A stretch of 64,000 bases of DNA from Atrichornis clamosus (GCA_013400975.1 WBMZ01000343.1:1-64000); one strand, 5' to 3'; shown: positions 13,553-28,800, counted from the stretch's first letter. Made by a program: numbers and translations. The notes: a model not told the origin generated them from the letters alone.

Positions 13553-15029
13553 TCATTAAAGGATTTAAGAGGGCCAAATCAGTAAGCGTGGCAGTTGAAA
13601 TGAAACAAAATACAGGTGTTGAAAGGCAGAATATTTTTATTTGTTTTGGCAGACAAGTTTGTTTCTTTGTTTGTTTCTCCCAGCTTTCTTATGACAGCTT
13701 GGAAAAAGAGGAGAGAACTCTTTGCAACTGCATTGTTCTCTTGGGTGTCTTAGCTTTCTGCTATTAATATCAAGGCTGTGTATGGCTTTATTGTCAGCTG
13801 TGTCCTCTCACTCCTGCAGCAACAGTAGTGGAGCTACTGTTAACTTTCCTGCTGCCTGGAAGACTGAACAGCACCAGAGGCTTTTAAGTCAAGTGTATTC
13901 ATCTCATATTTTTGGAAAGGTGTTTTTTCAACCTCGGGAATAGGGTAATTTTTTTTCTTCTTAATGCTGTAAAAACTTAGGATGTGGACACTGTACTTGC
14001 TCCAATGGTCTTTTTACTGTTTTTTTCTTGATAATGTGGGATTTTTTGGTTTTCTCTCTACAGTTGACTTAAACATATTGAATTGGTGAATCCATGCTGT
14101 TCTTCTGTTGTTATTAGAATGACAAGCTTCTGTTAGACTGATGCAAAATACAGAGGTGAAAAAGGAGTCGAAACAGTAGCATATGGATTTAAATACAGTT
14201 ATGTTTAGCCTTAATATCCTGCCAGTAGAAATATGGTGGCAATGAAACCTAGCATTTGAGCTTGCACCACAGAAAAGCACTTCATCAGTTTGTAAGATGG
14301 GACTCATTTTCAACTCTTTGTCTTTGGACTTGTGAGTTAAAAGAGATGAAAGTCGGCACTATGCTGAAGAAAAATTGGATGAATTTAAACCTGAAACTTA
14401 GATAGCACTTAGAAACTTTGTGATATAAAACTGCAACTTCACACAATTGGTGAGGCTAAAAATACTTGTGTATTTTGTTTTAGTTCATGTCTCAAGTTGC
14501 CTGCTTATTGGTTGTAATTTCCACAGAAGTTCTCGATTCCAGAAAGATGTTAAAAGTTTTACTTCTCTTTGAATGCTGTCTCATTTGCAAATGAATAACT
14601 GTGTCTTCACAAGCTCATTTGTGCTTTGTGGTAATTAGGACAGCTATTACATAGTTGAATGGCTACTGCTGCACAGGAGCATATATTTATGGAACTATTA
14701 TTAACAGACTGGAAAGATAAGAGAAGGGTTTTTGATACAAGTAAATGTTTGTAGTATTACTGTTACAGTAAATCTTCGCCATGTACTGATCTTGCTAAGG
14801 ATAGTGCTTAAACCTTCTATGGAAAAATTGAAAACCACTTTCATGTCTTTAGAGAGGCTTGCTTTTGCACTTAGAAGTAGAGCTTTCCAAACAACAAGTG
14901 ACAAGGGTCATTGCACTGTAAACAGTAAGCACAAATGCAACATCTAGCTAAGATATAAATGAATTTATGTGTGATCTATAGTGTCCTAATCTGTATGTGA
15001 CAGTGATTTGATTTTATTTTTTAAAAAAG

Positions 15030-16357
15030 GCTTCGGGAGACATCTGGGAAACTACAGCTCACTAAGCCTGACACCTGTTTCAAGTAAATCGGTCAAAATA
15101 ATAATAATAATGAATATAATGTGGATAAACATGATGTATTGAGGAAGAGGTAAGAGCCTGCCATGAAGGGATGTCACGTATTGCAAACTCACTGGAGGTT
15201 TTTTGAAGGCAAGCACATGAATAAGTAAGATCTGACAGAAGTAGTTTACTTGGGTGTCCAACAATCATTTGACAAGGGCCCCTGCCAAAAAATGTTGAAG
15301 AAGCTAAGCCTCCACAGGATAGGGGGAAAGGATTTTATCTGGTTAAATTAATGACTAAAATATTAGAGGAAGAGTTGGAGTAAATAGAGTAGAGAGGGGC
15401 TCCAGGTAACAATTCTCCAGGGTTATGTTAATGGAGCATTTTCAAATTAATAAGGTATATGGAAGAAAAGTGAGCTCACAGTCTTTACTGATAGGTAGCA
15501 GACGCAGAGGCAGACCCTAGCATTACACAGGGCCTTGACATTTTTCAGCGACCAGGTGTTAAAATGGCAGATGGAATTTCCCATTAATTCCTTCATGTGT
15601 TGTGTTTGGAGGTGAGGAGGAACAAGCTTGCCTTCTCATGTAAAAAGGTGAGCTCAAAGCTGACTATTGCCACTAGAAATGGTTAGGAAAGAAAGGGAGA
15701 ATAACGATTATACCATTCAAAAAACGAATTTTAAAAAATTTAATCCTCTTATGCAGTTCTGCCCTGCTTACCCCTATCCCTGTCATCACCTCAGAAAGAA
15801 TGTAGTTGAAGTTTTAAGGAAGAGAAAATCTGAAATATGGAACAATTTCTGTAAGAGGAGCAGCATGAATTTGTTACGGTAGAAAAGGTGACCAAATAAT
15901 GGTGTGACAGAATCCTGTAAAGTGTTGAGCTGCCAATAGGACAAAAATAGGGAGTGTTTATTCACTGTCTTTTTTTAGTGCACACACACGAAGAGGTATC
16001 TAATGAAAATTGCAGCTGATGAATTGAAAACAGACAAAAGGAGGTGGTTCTCAACAGAATGTGTAATTAAACTATAGAATTTCTTGCCTCAGGAATTTAA
16101 GAAGTCTAAACATTACATCACTGTAGAGGGAAACGGCTGTTTTGTGGAAGAATCATTAAATACCTACCTATTCTTGTTCAGGAAATCCTGCTTCTGCAAA
16201 CTGTTGGGGGAATCAAGAAATATTCTGAGGAAGCATCGCTATATATTTATTGTATTCTTACATGCTTCTCTTGGTATCTATTATTGGCTGCTCTTAGTGA
16301 GAGGATATTTGAATGGACATGGACCTTTGTATCTTGCTTGGTACAGCCATTACTTTG
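15030..16357 (+). mobile_element. Ancient, highly diverged CR1-type LINE
   Basis: The copy is much older than the other CR1s. Recognisable + strand segments run in order: GGGAAACTACAGCTCACTAAG near 15050, a SFDKGP-like motif near 15265-15290, AAAATGGCAGATGGAATTT near 15560, and AAACAGACAAAAGGAGGTGG near 16027. A 3' end near 16312-16357 resembles the sauropsid CR1 phrase ending in TGGACCTTTG and a GGTACAGCCATTA-like tail. Stops and indels interrupt all frames. The boundaries are approximate. Confidence 0.7.
15097..15111 (+). repeat. Short AAT microsatellite
   Basis: Five AAT units inside the old CR1 copy; a minor simple repeat. Confidence 0.85.
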
Positions 16358-19300
16358 TTTCAAAGCCTGCCCCTTTTTTATTTTTATTTTCTGTTACTGA
16401 TTTTCCAGATTCCTTTCTAGCAGTAGAACTCAAAACTTTGGCCCATACTGGGGTGCTAGGATATTTAAGGGGTGTTTTAGGGCCACTGGTTGTGTATTCT
16501 TTTTTTTGCAAGACCTTGTGTGTGCCACCAAAATACAAAATCTCAGAAGTATAAAATCTGATTGTGTTCAGACGAGGGACGGGACTGCAGGTATGTGTCA
16601 GTCAATGGCTTAATTTCGTAAGGCTTTATCCTCTTACTGATGCATAGTACATTTTGGTCATGTCATGGATGTTCTAAGGAAGAGGTGTTTTTGAGTGCGT
16701 ACGGGTCGAACAAATGCGTGGTCTGGGCTGACTGTGGGCAGATTATTTCTGTTCTCCCTTCAGACTCCTTTGCAGTGATTCTGTATTGCACTTTCCTCCC
16801 CCAGACATGCTTATTAATAAAAATATACTTTTGTGTCTCTAATGACTATTGAAATAATCAAGACCTGTCTACTTGTAAATCAAGAAGTAACATTGTGTTG
16901 GACAGCAGTATTCCATTTGAGAATATTCACACTATTTGAAACAAGAGGCTGCAATTTTATATAGCTGCGCTGTTCCTTTTGTGAAGGTGGCTACTCTGCT
17001 AATCACAGGTTTTAACTGTTTGGTTCAATCATAATAGATTATTTTGATTAGTGGTATACTACGTCACTGATTCTTGAATCCTTAGTTCCTGCTCTCTGTA
17101 GAAACATTTTTGAAGTTTAGTCCGAGTTTAAGGAATTGGGAGACTTCATAAAATAGTGTCATCCAGTTACACATCATTTTAGGAAGATACGGGCTTCTTG
17201 ATAGCTTTCTTTATGTGGTTGCATTATTTTAAAATAATTCTTTTATATTCAACAGATGTTGAGATTTGTACAAAAATGTGTGGGGTTTTGTTTGAAAGGT
17301 GTGCATATTTTTCCATGAACGGACCTCTACCTGCTTTGCAGGGGGAAAACAACGAGTTCTAATGTTTACATACGACTTAGGCTAATTCCAGTTGCTAATT
17401 TGAGGCAGTGCTGCTTCTCACCCCATTGAAAGACAACTCTTCTAGCCTAATTTTTTGATTCAGTGGTAGTTGATGACATGCTCTGCCACTTAAACTTGTG
17501 CATTAGCTGTCAGGAGATAAGTTGGTGAACACCAGCTTTGGCTGCCTGTACATGAGCTTGTTCTGTAGGCTCCCTTTATAGTCAGTGGAGAGAAATAAGC
17601 ACTTTCACTGCATGATTCATCTCACCCCCAGATGGATGTCTAAATTTGGAAGATGAATTCCACCTGAAGTCCATTACCGAATATAAATGTCATTAGTTTA
17701 AACTAGGGAATTATTTTAAAAGGACACTAGCTTGACTGGAACAGCAATTCAGTATAAGTCTCTTGTTTTCTTTCACGAATTGCATTTCAGAGATTTAAAA
17801 TCAGCACTTTGTAGCCTGTTTCATATTTTGTGTTGTTTGTAGCTGCTCTGCCTTTACAGCAGGTTTGAAACCTAACTAGTAGGATATATTCACGTTGCCT
17901 AATTTCTTTGTATCTATCTCTGCAAGGCTATCTGCTAGTCTTCTTGCCAACTGTTTAGATTTTTTGGGGTGAGGGGATGACAATAGGGACTGGCATAATG
18001 AGAAGAGCAGAGTGCATAACACAATTGTTTTTTAGCTCTAAACTTTCTGTTAAATGTTAGGAATTAAAATAGTTCAGTGTCCTTAAAAATCATTGCTCCC
18101 TTACAGGAGCCTTGTCTCTCCACTGGTTATACACAAAGTCTATGTGAGATGATCCAGCCTTCAAATTTTCCAGTCCAAAAGGTAGGCAGTGTAGATACCT
18201 TCCTTAATTTTAGTTTCTGTTTGTCCTGAACAGAGACTTGGAATGGCTGGTATCCTTTTAAAGTTCTTTTCATGCTCTGCCATGCTCACACACATAACCC
18301 CCCACTCCTTTTTTCCTTTTTCTAGGCCTTAATTCCTGTTTCTGGCAATCTCCTTTTCTCTTTCTTTCGTTTTGGGAAATCTGCTTTTTATGTAATGATT
18401 TGTGGCAACTTTTTCCTCTTGATCACGCTGATCAAGTCCTGCCATCAGACTCTATCCTAATACCTGAGTCAAAAATAAGAAATTATTACAATCCCATGCT
18501 ATTGTACCACTTCTGTTTTTCTGTACTATTTATTATACTTACATTCAGTTACTTATCAGAGCTGGTAGAGTTTATCAAGTTTGTTGGATTTGTTTGGGGG
18601 GTTTTTTACATTGCAATGAGTATTTATTTAGTTCCTACCTCAACCTGAACATGCTAGAAAAGTAGTTTGGGATTACAAAATAACTCACAACAACACTTTA
18701 GGTTACATATATAATAGAAAACTGTATCCTTTGAACATTTTACTCCACCAGATACAACCGTGGTAGGTACAGGAGTTCCTCACTAGGAGCTTAGGGGAAA
18801 TCACTGGTTGGAGACTTGGGACCAAAAGGTCATTGGGGTTCCTAAGTGTGAGAACTGGATGTTGTACAGATATTGTATGGACTCCTCACTTGTGCTGACT
18901 TGTACTAAGGATATAAAGCAGTTCTCAGCTCCCTTAACAAAAATAGCAAAAGTCAGAAGTAATAGCTATGAGAAGCTACAGACCGGTATGAAGACAGGTA
19001 AAATGCATCACCAGCCTTTAGCACTAGCAGAGAACTTATCAAATAGAAATTGTGAGGCACTCTTAGAAAAAAAATACATTCCCTGCAAGAGGGAACATAA
19101 AAAACCCCATTAGTCTCTACCAGTTGGGAGTGGCTGGCTCCCCATTCGTAGTCTGGCAGTTTAATGCTGGGTGTTGTATGAGCAGAAAATGCAAACCTGT
19201 CAGTTTGTGTGATAAGGAGCAATTGCTGACTTCTCCCTTTGATGTCAAGTAGGACTTTGCTTGGGGACAATATCCCTTCTTCACGTTGAGTTACAACCAG

Positions 19301-22059
19301 TGTTTGGTAGAAGTGAAGTTCTACTTACTGCTTCCCTGTAGACTGTTCCAAAGTTCCCCCCTTCTGTGTATGTCCCCTTTCTGACTGTGTATTTGGGGTT
19401 TAGTGCTGTATTGTGCAGATCTTACCTTAGAGCAGTCACCAGTGAACTATGCCACTCCTCTGGTGGCTGCAGGGACAGGTGCTTGCCTCTAATTCTGCTC
19501 AGTCTCAGTTATCACTCTGAGTATTATTCTTTGTGAATAGCAGTAGATTCTGGCAGTGAGCAGTCCACAAATTGCTCCAAACAGCAGAACCTGTTTTTCA
19601 GCAGATTTATTTTGTGTTTAGTCTAAAAGACAATGTTTAAAAATACACAAAATTGATTCTTAAAGCTAACCTGTGGAATGATAGTATTGCAATGCTTCCT
19701 GCTTGAAAGATGACATTTAGAAGTATTAAGATTATAAAACTGGTGAAGACTTAAGGAATTTTGGAAGTTTAGGAGATTTGAGCTTAGCTAAAAAATCCCA
19801 TTTCTGCTGGATAGGGATGACATAAAACTTTCTCTCAGAAACAGCTTCATATTTGAACTTACGAGAAGTGAGAAATACAAGTTTTTACAAATATGTAAAC
19901 CATCAGTAGAAGAAGAACCAAAACACTGAAATGAGTAAAAAAAATGATGTAAAAGGTCTTAAAATACCTCTTCCCCACCTTCCAGGAGACACATGGAACA
20001 AGACTCTTTCCTTTTTCTTGTTTTATAGGGACATGATAAAATATTTTAAATGTTTGTATTTTTTTATTTTGTTTATTGAAATCGTCAGTCAGAGCCTGTC
20101 ACATCTGCAGCAAGATGTACATACTTAATCTTTTAATCATGCTGCATACTTTTGAAGATGAGCAGTTCTGTCATTGAAATGTTTCTATTAGTTCTTTCTG
20201 AATAGTGTTAATTTGTTGTTTCCTTATTACTCATAACTGAAATCCTTCTGACCTGTGACTAAAATTTAAATAACTCATGAAGGTTACTGAGGAATAAGTT
20301 CTTTGATGTGCATTCTTCTGCTGAATCCCTAACATCTTCCCTCCACCCTTCAATTTAACACTTAATTCAAGTGGAAATTGTCCTTCCTTCTGGCAATACT
20401 TCTGGAATTGAAAGAACATCGCTAAAAGCTCTGCTTACTGGTTAGGAACAAGAAAATTTGTTACTAAACAGCAGTTATTTAGCCTGAAGAGAATCCTTAA
20501 ACATACACTGTGTACTCCTGAAAACAAGGTACAAGAGTGATTGAGAACAAAATAGCCAAGGCATTTTACTTACCTGTTTAGAAGAGCCTTGCCTGAACTG
20601 TTTGATAAAAACTGAAGCGTGTATTTGTGCTGTGGTGTACCCTTTTGTAAGTTAACAGTATTTACCTACATGAAATATGTCAAAACTATTTTCTATTGCT
20701 CGTTGATCATTAGTATTCTGTTTCTCTTTTAAAGATAATTTATAGCCCTCTAGTTGTTCCAGCATCTCTTCACTCTCCTTTTCACACCCTCCTCTCATCT
20801 ATGATTGTTTCATTTGGTATCCTGTACCATGGCTAAAACTTATCAAAGTCAGCTGTTGTTTTCACTTTGCATATGTTCAGGGAGTAGTGACTGATGATGT
20901 GTTTTACATGCTGCTGGCTAGGTCACGCTTGGAAAATGCTAAATTAGAGGGAAGGCCCATTGACTAACATGGAAGATCTTTTAAAAAGAGAAACAGAAAA
21001 CTGATGTAATCTCTAAAATATCCTTAGAAGACATTTGAAGACTTCAACCTTTTTTTTTTGAGCTGTATGTTGATAAAGCTCCCCATCACAGGAAATACTA
21101 AGATGGTTTCCCTTTGTTTCAGTCCATCAAATAAGAACACCCTCAGGAAAAGTTTGCCTTTGACATCTTTTTTAGAAATGTTTTTATGAACTATGTTTAA
21201 AGCCTTTTCAATGGTTTTAAGTGGTAGAGTAAAAATCAGCAGAAAGTAAGTCTAAACAAAAGCGAACAAGGAAAAAGAAGCAAAAATTATGTGGTTTTAC
21301 ATTACATATCATCATTGCAGGCTTGGTTCACCTGTTAAAAGTCACTCTAATTGCTAGTCTGGAGCTGGAAAGGGTTCAATATTTTGATCACTTAAGCAAA
21401 TGAAACAACATGAATGTGAGGCAAGGTAGTATCCTTGTTTTGGAAAGCAAAGAATGAAGACTTTCTTAAATTTTCTTTTCAGTAGCAAGTTCATGAAATC
21501 ACTAGTGAAATGCCCACATTTGGAACAAAACTTTTCTTTTGGAAACAGAGGACACACCTACTTTTCAGGAGCCAATCCTGCTCTAGGACATGTGGCTCTT
21601 ACCTACCAGTAAGCCAGTCCTTCTCTCTGAAGACAAGAATGTTAGTGTTTTCCTTCTTCAGTGTGCTTGCTGAGGTGCAGCAGAAATGTCTTTGTCCTGC
21701 AGAAGTAGGTGAGCTTGAAAGGCAGAATTGCTGCATGGCTGAGGTCTATACACATTGCAAAACACAGTGCCAGGTGCTTGCAGGGCAGATGATGAACAGG
21801 GCAATGGAGTTATTGGAGATAATTGTAAGAAACACTGGGTAGGGTAATGGTGAGACTGAGAGTGTCCTCTTGTCTCTGTTTTCAGATAAGTGATAGACTT
21901 TTAAATTCTTTTTTTCCAAATTTGTCTCGCAGCTTCCAGATTGGAGTTACCTGGATTAACTGAGAGTCATGCCTGTTTAGTACAGAAAAATTATTATTGT
22001 ACTTCTAGCAAGAAGGATATGTGTCATGCTTTCAGGATGTGGAAATTTCTGTTCCAGAG

Positions 22060-22868
22060 CAGTACTGAAAAAGACCTAAGAATCACAAGGCTGCTGTCAA
22101 AATAAATACTAGAGATCTCAAATGGGCCCAGGGAACATCATGATTTTCAGCTAGGTCATCAGTGAGGTCCTGTTCCTGGATCATGGAAATCCCCGGTAAC
22201 TATACAGACAGGAGGAGGAATTAATTGAGAGCAGCCCTGCAAAGGACATAAAGATATTGGTGGATGAAAAATTGGGCATGAGATGACCATGTCTTGGGCA
22301 GAATCAGAAGAAGTGTGGGAGGTGATTGTGGGGGAGATGATTTTGCCCCTCTGCTCTGTTCTGGTAAGACCCCACCTGGAGGAGTTCTGCATCCAGCTCT
22401 GGGGCTCCAAACATAAGAGCAGTGTAGGAGCAGGTCCAGAGAAGGCCTCGAAGATGATCAGAGGGCTGGGACACCTCTCCTATGAGGACAGGCTGAGAGA
22501 GTTGGGATTGTTCGGTCTGGAGAAGAAATGGCTTCGGGAAGAGTTATTGTGGACTTTCAATATATACATTGATCTTGTAAGAAGCACAGAGAGAGACTTC
22601 TTATCAGGGCCTGTTGTGACAGCTCAAGGGGTAGCAGTTTTAAACTGAAAGACTGTAGCTTTATATTAGGTACAAATAAGAAATATTTCACCATGAGGGT
22701 GTTGAGACACTCAGATTGCTCAGAGTTTTGGATACCCCATCCCTGGAAATGTTCAAGGCTGGATTGCGTGATCAGTGAAAGATATCCCTGCTCATTGTCA
22801 TGTGGGCTGGAACTAGATGATTTTTGAAGGTCCTTTCCAATCGAAAACATTCTGTGATTATATGAAAG
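22060..22868 (+). mobile_element. CR1 LINE 3' fragment
   Basis: A decayed CR1 in + orientation. Translation gives LVRPHLEEF...QLWGSK near 22360-22430 and a SYEDRLRELGLFGLEKKWLRE block near 22475-22545. The 3' untranslated phrase GGAACTAGATGATTTTTGAAGG leads to an ATTCTGTGATTATATGA terminus at about 22866. The region between is shuffled by indels. Confidence 0.88.
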
Positions 22869-25800
22869 AAGGATTAAGGAATATTCTCTACCTTGAATGC
22901 CATGTCTGTTCCTAGTGATCACTGTTATTGGAAGGTGCTGAAAAACCTGAGGGATCTTGGAGCAAATTAGGTGGTTGAGTGACTGGAAAGTCACTTGATA
23001 GACTGGAGTCTAGTGGGACTGCATCAGTCTTGCCAAAGGGGAGGTTTAAGAGAGCTGTGATCTTTCTTACTACAGAAACAGGGTAGTGGTAGGGCTCCAA
23101 GGCAAAGGTGCTTTCTGGATGTTGACATTAAATTCAAATGAGATGTGACACGTGTACTTTTAGTGGTTGCTGTGTTCAAAATTCAGGACTTGTTCAGAGT
23201 GTGGGTGAACAGTCACTTTGAATGGATTTGAGCATGTGTGTACGTTCAAGACCATAAAAGGAAAATTTAATTTAGGGCAGCCCTATGGCCTCTATTGTGC
23301 AAGATGCCTGACAAGCTAATTAAGATAATTTCTCTTGGTCTTCTTGCCTATGAACACTTTTATATCTGTCAGTATAGAAACAATAGAACAGCAGTAATGA
23401 TAGCTATTAGGGTAATAATTCTTGTTTAGTTAAAACATTATCCAGCTCTTTCCTTTTAGTAAGGGTGTTATTTAGCAGGTGTCATCTTACTTTTTCTTGT
23501 TTAATTTTGAATTTCTTTACGATTTAATTGTACTTTTCACTTTTTTTTATGTACAAAGGAAAAACACAAGCTATTGGCTCATGAAGAACAATGTACATGT
23601 GTGTAATTGTTTATACATACTTTCACTTTTTGTTTTAGTCAAAAGGTTGATACTTTCCAGCTGGCTTCTTGAGATTCCTGTTGTTCAGCAAAGAGCTAAT
23701 TGTTAAAGGAGGGCTGGGTATATGGTCCTTGAATGAATGACCTGCAACATTTTGTCAGTAATTGGACTTAAATGCTTTAATTACTGATTTTTCTTAACAT
23801 GGTAATTATGTCAATTGTATTAGCATAAAGTAACACTGAGAATAAAGGATAATTTACTTTCAACTTAGGGTGACATTTGGCAAAGAATAGATGGGAAAAT
23901 TCATGTCTGCAAAGCAGGAATGTGCAAATGTAAAGGAGCAGTATATCACACACAGCAAATAAATAATGTCTTAAGGTCCATGAGGTTCCCTCTCAGTGAT
24001 CCTGTGCTGTAATTTGGGTGGGTATAGTAGTCATTTATTATAGGGTCTTATGTTGATTCATCTCTTGTAAGTTTCTGCAGCTGTTCCTTCCCTCTATATT
24101 TCTGAGTTGACTAATGAAGTTGCAAGAGAATTCTTCCTGACATTGAATTCCTCTGCCATCTTAAAATATGCCCAGTTGAGAAGATGAAAATGATTCATAA
24201 GAATTTCAGTATCTCTGAGTTTCTGGGAGCTTGCAAATGTTGTAGTCCATTTTTCATATGTAGTTCATAGTTGATCATTGAAAGAAATTTATACTAAAAT
24301 TATCAGAACAAAAATGCTGCAATTTGTTCTTCTACCATGTAAGTTTTGGTCACTTTTTCTGTAAGGCAGATGTCCTTTGGGAAGGTATTTTACATATTTC
24401 CTGCTGTGAGACCGGGAAAACAATGTTAGTTTACTTTAGCAAACAAAATTTAAAAGTGGCCTTTTAAATAACTTTTGGATACTTTTTTTAATTTTTAATA
24501 CACTTATATTTAGTTTGCAGCCATTCTGTTTATGAATATGGTCTATGATACCAGGCATACTTTTTGCTGTTTTCCAAATAGCAGTCAATTAAAACAAAAT
24601 ATTTCTATTTATAAATTGATTCCTAAATCCTGTCTGAAATATACTACATAACTTTGACAAGGTATGACATGCCCTAGAATCTGAAACAACCTTTTGGCCA
24701 GACCTCTTAAACACATCAGACTTTTAGCTTTTAAGATACTTGTGATTATTTGCAAATTAATAAAAGTGGCCATTACGTGATTTAAAAAACCACAGAATTG
24801 TCCTTTTCTGCATTTACTTATTGACTGTGTACTAAAATGTTCGAGACAATGGAGCAGCAGTAATATTGTCTAGACAATATATTGGTTGTTTTGTCTGTGG
24901 TATCATGTGTTGTCAGAGAAAATGTCTTTGTGTGGTAAGGGCTTGAAATTGTATGGCTAGACATTGTAACTCTAAATTTTAAAAATGGCCTCATGTATAT
25001 GTATTATATATTTCATCACATAAAACCGCTTTTGCAATTCTGATATTTTAGTTAATCTTTCCCTTGTGATCTTTACTGCTGGAATAAAGAAAATCAGTCC
25101 CTCAGTGTTGTGTATTTTGCATCGCCGCCTTAGGTTTGTTGGCAGGTTTTTTGTTGGATGTACAAAAGCACAAATTTTTTTTAACTCTTTCTGAAAGTGA
25201 ACAATATGTTGACTTCACTCAAAATTCAGAATACATCCTGAAAACAAACTGTATAAAGAAGCTGTACTCAGCAGTTGGTAGGGGGTTTAAAAATTAAGTT
25301 TAACTGTCTGACATATTTGCTCTCTCTGCTTTGGAAGTTAGAAGCAGCTCCCTCTGGCTGTCAGTCAGGTACCCCCAGCTGGGCTCTGTGCTGTAGGTGG
25401 GTTTGGGGTGTTAGGTAATTTTTTGTTTGGTTGGGGGGTTTTTTTCCACCCAACATCTTCTTCCTTTTGTGCTTTCCATTGTCTTGCACACAAGGTAGGC
25501 AGCTTCCATGCTCATGTGAGCAACTGGAAGACAAGAGGGGTTGATGGTGGGAGTGTGATTTTTCAGATGCTTGAACAGTTTGGGTGAGGAAGCCTTGTGC
25601 TGATGTGTCAGACTAAAAGTCAGGCTGCACTTGCAAGATTTTAGTCCAGGTCTTGGCTGTGAGTCTCCCCCTGTGGGTTTTCCTAAGCCTTGTCTGGATC
25701 AGAATGTTTGTGATGTTTAAATCTGTGTCATTATAGTAATACTACTTTTAATTTCTTGAATAAGATTATTCTGACTTAAACCAGTAAGCACAGAACAATT

Positions 25801-28800
25801 CCAGTGAAGACATACTGGAATGCAAATCCTGCACAGATGTTACATCACCATAAGTACATTAGTTTAAGTTCATAACCTGGGTCATACCTGTTGGACTTCC
25901 TTTCAGGTAGCTGAGTCCTCAGTCTTCATCAGACTGTGGACTTTCTGAGGTATAGATTGGTGGAGGTTGAAGCAGTCTGCACTCATCCTGCTTCTCTCTG
26001 ATCTTCCAAGGCATCTCCTGCTGGTGGCTTGTTATACAGACAGCCTTAATTTTTGTTAGAGTCCAGACCCGTGGTGAAGGTAGAATTCCTGGTTAGAGGC
26101 AAAGACCACTATTGAAGACAAAATACTGAACTAGGTCTTCTTAATTCTTATGATTAGAAGAGTGTTTAAAATTACAACAGGCTTGCTTTCTTCCACTTCT
26201 AGTCTGTCGTTCTTGGCCGCTTCCTAGTCTGATTGTAAAAGCCACATTTTCTTGCATGTAACATCTGGTCAGAGAAAACCTATGCAGTCTCAGATAGTGT
26301 AGGTGAAACTCTGATTATAAATAAGCACAAATTTATGGGTATGTTTTGCAGAGCCAACCACATATCATTCATGAGATGGTCATTGTCTCCAATATGTTCC
26401 TCTGGCCTCTGCCTGTCTTTAAAGTGAAAGACACTTTAAAGGCACACAAATCTGTACCTCTACAGATTCAGCTGTCCAAATACAGAGTGAGTGGGAGGGG
26501 ATCCTATGTGTTTGGCCCAGAGAAAAAAAGGACGTAACTGAGAGTGTTCTCATCTCTCCTTTTGTTGCCATAGTCAATTTTCCTTCAACTTTGTAACCTG
26601 GCATCCAGTGGGACCTTGCAGTTGGTTTGGTAGGGCCTGTTGTGCATTGGTACAAGCATTGGACTGCCTGCTGGGGCTGTTCCATCTCCTTCCCATTAGT
26701 TCCAACAAGAACAGTAGGTGTTTCTTCAGGAGACAATTTGGAGGACTGTAAATCCTCAGACTCGTGCATGTATATGATGTTCAAAATCTGATACATCTGA
26801 GCAAATCTCCCATGTCTAAGCCATTCAAAGCTCAGGAATGATACTTCCATCAGACTTCTTCCGTTCCAAAAAAAAGTCAGGAAATCAGGGAAGGACATGA
26901 AGGAGAAAGACCTTATTCTTTCATGCAATTTCTGCTTATCCTAATTTTTCAGACGGAGTTTTGAAATCTGGAATTCCTTCAGAGCACAGTTGTTGTGATC
27001 TTGTAAGCCAGTTAACTGGCTCCCCCAGTAGAAGGATCAGTATCAATTGTTAATGTAAAGCAAATTTAAAATTCTGACTTCTGTAAAAAACATGAACCAG
27101 AAGAGAAATACGTAATATTTCCAACAGCTTTTGACTCTGAAATACAAAATGTCCACCTAGAAAGCATTTTTATGCTCGGTGTTTTTTCTCTCTTTGTACA
27201 GAATCCTGAGTTTGCTACACTGGGTTTGCTAGCTGTAGCTTTATTAGAAAACAATCTGGGGTTTGTTCTGCTGCTGTGAAATCAAAATCATTACCACAGC
27301 AGCCCCCAAATTTTTCCCTTTAATATGTTTGTGTAGTCATGATCAGAGAAGGGCTTGGTCTGTACAACCATTAGGATCCAAAAGTTCAGATTGCATTAGT
27401 CAGTAATAAAGAGGATGGTTTTAAATACATATTTTAGTGTATGGGCAAGCTGAAGTCTAATAGTACTGGTTTATAGTTATTTTTTTTTGGTAGAACTGCA
27501 CAAAGATGTGTAGAAAACATTGAAATTCAAGTAATCGAAATCCTTGCTTCAGTGGGGGGTTTTTTATGCTTCTTCCTTTATCTTCACTTTTTGCTCCTTA
27601 TTAGATCATTAATTGCAAGGTCATGTCAGTTACACTTTAAATGCATAATGATGCAGACTCTCTCAGGTCTCATTACACTAATGTTACTGCTAATTATAAA
27701 ACTGAATACAGTAGAACATCATTCTTTGAAATGTCATGGATTGTTCATGGTAAAATAAGCAAACCCTGCAATTTATGACAGCTCATAAAAGATAAATTAT
27801 ATCCCATGATGAAAACTGCATAATTTTTAAAAATTTTGTATACTCTGCAAAGAACACAGGGCAATTCTTTAGTTTACTTTCCTTTGCAAACAAGGCAGGT
27901 TATTTTGTAGACAAGAAAGCCCACTCTTGTTTTCATACCAAAGCAGTGACCTGTTAAAGATGGACTCAATTAGCTGGATGTTATAGTATTGGCCAAAGAG
28001 CTTGTTAGCCTCTGTACTGGTGGTTTTCAGTTTTTTAGTCTATGTCACATCTAATAAATGGTTCTTCAATACCACCAGCTGAAACCAGCTGTTTGACAGA
28101 TGCTCTCTGTTGTTTGCCCAGTGTACAAAAAGCCAGTATAGGTTCTGTGTCTCCAGTGACATGTGGAATCAGCTCTACACTTGTTTGAGCAAATAGACAG
28201 CTGCCAACTAATGGATCCATTAGCAAACTTCCCACAGAATATCCTGTCTTTGTCATTGCATGAAATTTTAATAACTTTAAATCATTACTTTAGTTGAAAG
28301 TTAAGACCTTTTTGTAAGACCTTTTTGTTAAGACATTGGTTTCACAGGAGTGAAGGCATGTCTTTTCTTGACAGAAACAATTTATTTTTTTATGCTAACA
28401 CTGAGAAGTGAAGGTAGAGTAGCAGTGGAAATCTTCAGTGTTTTTTCATCTTTTTATTAGCAATTTGTGAACCTCAAATTATTTTGCTATATTAGGTAGC
28501 ATAGGGAGTTATTTTTTAGTTGGAAGATTTTTTGTTTGTTTTTGAGTGGGAAAATATTTGCAGTCTTGCTTTATCCTTCTGGAAAGAGATTTGATTTGCT
28601 TGTTCTTCTAACTTGACTCATTCTTTGTCTTGAAAAATCATTTATGTGCTCTTTTTTAGCTGTGTGAACAATTTCAGTAACCAAAAGGAATGAAAACTAA
28701 GTGTTGCAACCTGTTCTTTCCTTAGTGATTTTTCTTTGCTCTACCTCTTGCATTTAGTTCCTGTACGGTTTTGGTACCTGGTTTATACTGAGGTTGAAAA

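Noticed and set aside
16084..16554. 156-codon open frame on the + strand
   Set aside because: It runs from the old CR1 3' region into unique DNA, is hydrophobic by chance and has no start context or homology I recognise.
22283..22648. 121-codon open frame ending near a charged, Leu-rich block
   Set aside because: Same explanation: a decayed CR1 reverse transcriptase fragment.
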